This document shows positions 4,894 to 5,569 of a stretch of 5,569 nt of DNA, one piece after another; position 1 is the stretch's first letter, and every line of letters begins with the position of its first letter. The notes beneath the pieces are model-generated. The model was not told where the DNA came from and ran no database searches. It was given only the letters and a program-made list of their open reading frames with translations. Both the position numbers and the translations under genes were made by a program. Source of the DNA: Lysobacteraceae bacterium (lineage in GTDB: Bacteria > Pseudomonadota > Gammaproteobacteria > DSM-19610); contig JAIVHA010000002.1 in the NCBI GenBank assembly GCA_020201295.1, positions 16,828-22,396 of the forward strand, given 5' to 3'.

Positions 4894-5569
4894 TCAACCC
4901 GAGCCAGCTGCGGCGGCCGGCTCCGCGCCCAGCGCCGCCAATACCCCGTCCCAGAACTGCACCCGTGCCCGCACCGCTTCGCGGGCGGCGACCACGGCTT
5001 CCTCGCGTTCCTGCTCGTCGTGGCACAGGCCGTTCAGCAGGCGCAGGGACAACGGGCCGTGCGAGCCTTCGTCCAGGTGGATATGGCGTTCCAGGTAATA
5101 GTGGAAGGTGGGCGCATCCTGCCGGCCGATGCCGGAGCGTTCCAGGATGGCGCGGAACATGTCGGGGATGATGTGCTCCCGGCCCAGGGCCAGGGCGGCG
5201 GCGGCCTCGTGGGGCTTGCCGCCGGTCAGGAACCGGAAGGTGGTCGTGGTGAAGGCGCGCGCGGGCGCCGGAACCGAGGGCAGCGCTAGGGCGGCCTCTA
5301 CGCCTTGCCTGCGCACCCTGTCCACGAAGGCGAACACCGGGCCGGTGTCGGCGCCGATCTCCTCCATGGCCTGGCAATAGAGCTCGAAGTGGCTGATATA
5401 GCCGCCATCGGTGCCGGGCATGGCTTCGTCGCATTCCTCCCCGAGGACCATTTCGTTGATAAAGCGCCGCACGTTGCCATCGCTCACCGGCACCCAGGGA
5501 AAGCCGGCCGGGGCCACGATAGCCTGCAGGTGCTTGGCCACTGACATGAAGTCCCAGACCGAGTAGACA
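4894..5569 (-). CDS. DUF3050 family protein, heme-oxygenase-like fold (N-terminus off the window)
   Basis: The gene enters from the right edge and ends at TGA 4896-4894. The ATG at 5547 is probably internal: seven codons before it read VYSVWDF, continuing into MSVAKHLQ, which is conserved DUF3050 sequence. So 224 residues are visible and the true start lies beyond 5569. Counting from the Met at 5547, family landmarks are RFINEMVLGEECDE (28-41), GGYISHFELY (48-57) and ERHIHLDEGSHGP (153-165), with a helical, Glu-rich end and an Ala-rich tail. DUF3050 is thought to adopt the all-helical heme-oxygenase/TenA-like fold. The conserved acids and histidines (E37, E38, H53, E55, H155, H157, D159, E160, H163) are candidate metal or substrate ligands, as in heme-oxygenase-like di-iron enzymes. 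No reaction is established from this sequence. It converges on the helicase gene, with a repeat in the 143-bp gap. Confidence 0.8.
   Translation of the reverse strand, partial: VYSVWDFMSVAKHLQAIVAPAGFPWVPVSDGNVRRFINEMVLGEECDEAMPGTDGGYISHFELYCQAMEEIGADTGPVFAFVDRVRRQGVEAALALPSVPAPARAFTTTTFRFLTGGKPHEAAAALALGREHIIPDMFRAILERSGIGRQDAPTFHYYLERHIHLDEGSHGPLSLRLLNGLCHDEQEREEAVVAAREAVRARVQFWDGVLAALGAEPAAAAGSG

Noticed and set aside
4181..5434. 417-codon minus-strand open frame spanning the helicase end and the DUF3050 gene
   Set aside because: It crosses an intergenic repeat and two clear genes and has Arg/Pro/Gly-rich out-of-frame composition.

Overview
The window is high-GC, densely coding bacterial chromosome. 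Protein families, strong Shine-Dalgarno sites and gene content (DUF2970, NorE/NorF-like oxidase subunits, a CsdA/DeaD-type helicase with a DbpA-like RNA-binding domain) suggest a proteobacterium, most likely a gammaproteobacterium. No single marker fixes the genus.

Layout, left to right. (1) Positions 1-194 (+) hold the 3' end of a DUF2970 membrane protein. (2) Positions 191-2782 (-) hold three genes read right to left: a HerA-type hexameric ATPase, a short heme-copper oxidase subunit III of the NorE type, and a small subunit IV/NorF-like membrane protein. The last of these converges on the DUF2970 gene, and the two stop codons share one CTAG. (3) Positions 2783 to about 2970 are an atypical stretch with short inverted repeats, between the HerA start and recognisable helicase sequence. 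(4) Positions 2891-4750 (+) hold a DeaD/CsdA-type DEAD-box RNA helicase, complete except that its first ~25-30 residues do not resemble the family. (5) Positions 4751-4893 are intergenic and contain a two-hairpin dispersed repeat. (6) Positions 4894-5569 (-) hold a DUF3050 protein whose N-terminus lies beyond the right edge.

How the genes work together: the two oxidase subunits form a translationally coupled pair. They appear to have their own promoter in the 64-bp gap after herA. A perfect 9-bp dyad (23 bp in all) covers the predicted transcription start and ends one base before the subunit III ATG. Its length and half-sites resemble the binding site of NsrR, the nitric-oxide-sensing repressor, which fits NorE/NorF-type products. 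This is the most interesting observation here, but it is inference from pattern.

No convincing new multi-gene defence or mobile system is visible. The HerA ATPase has no NurA, SIR2 or other nuclease partner within the window. The second notable point is the apparently replaced 5' end of the helicase gene, next to a possible dispersed repeat.
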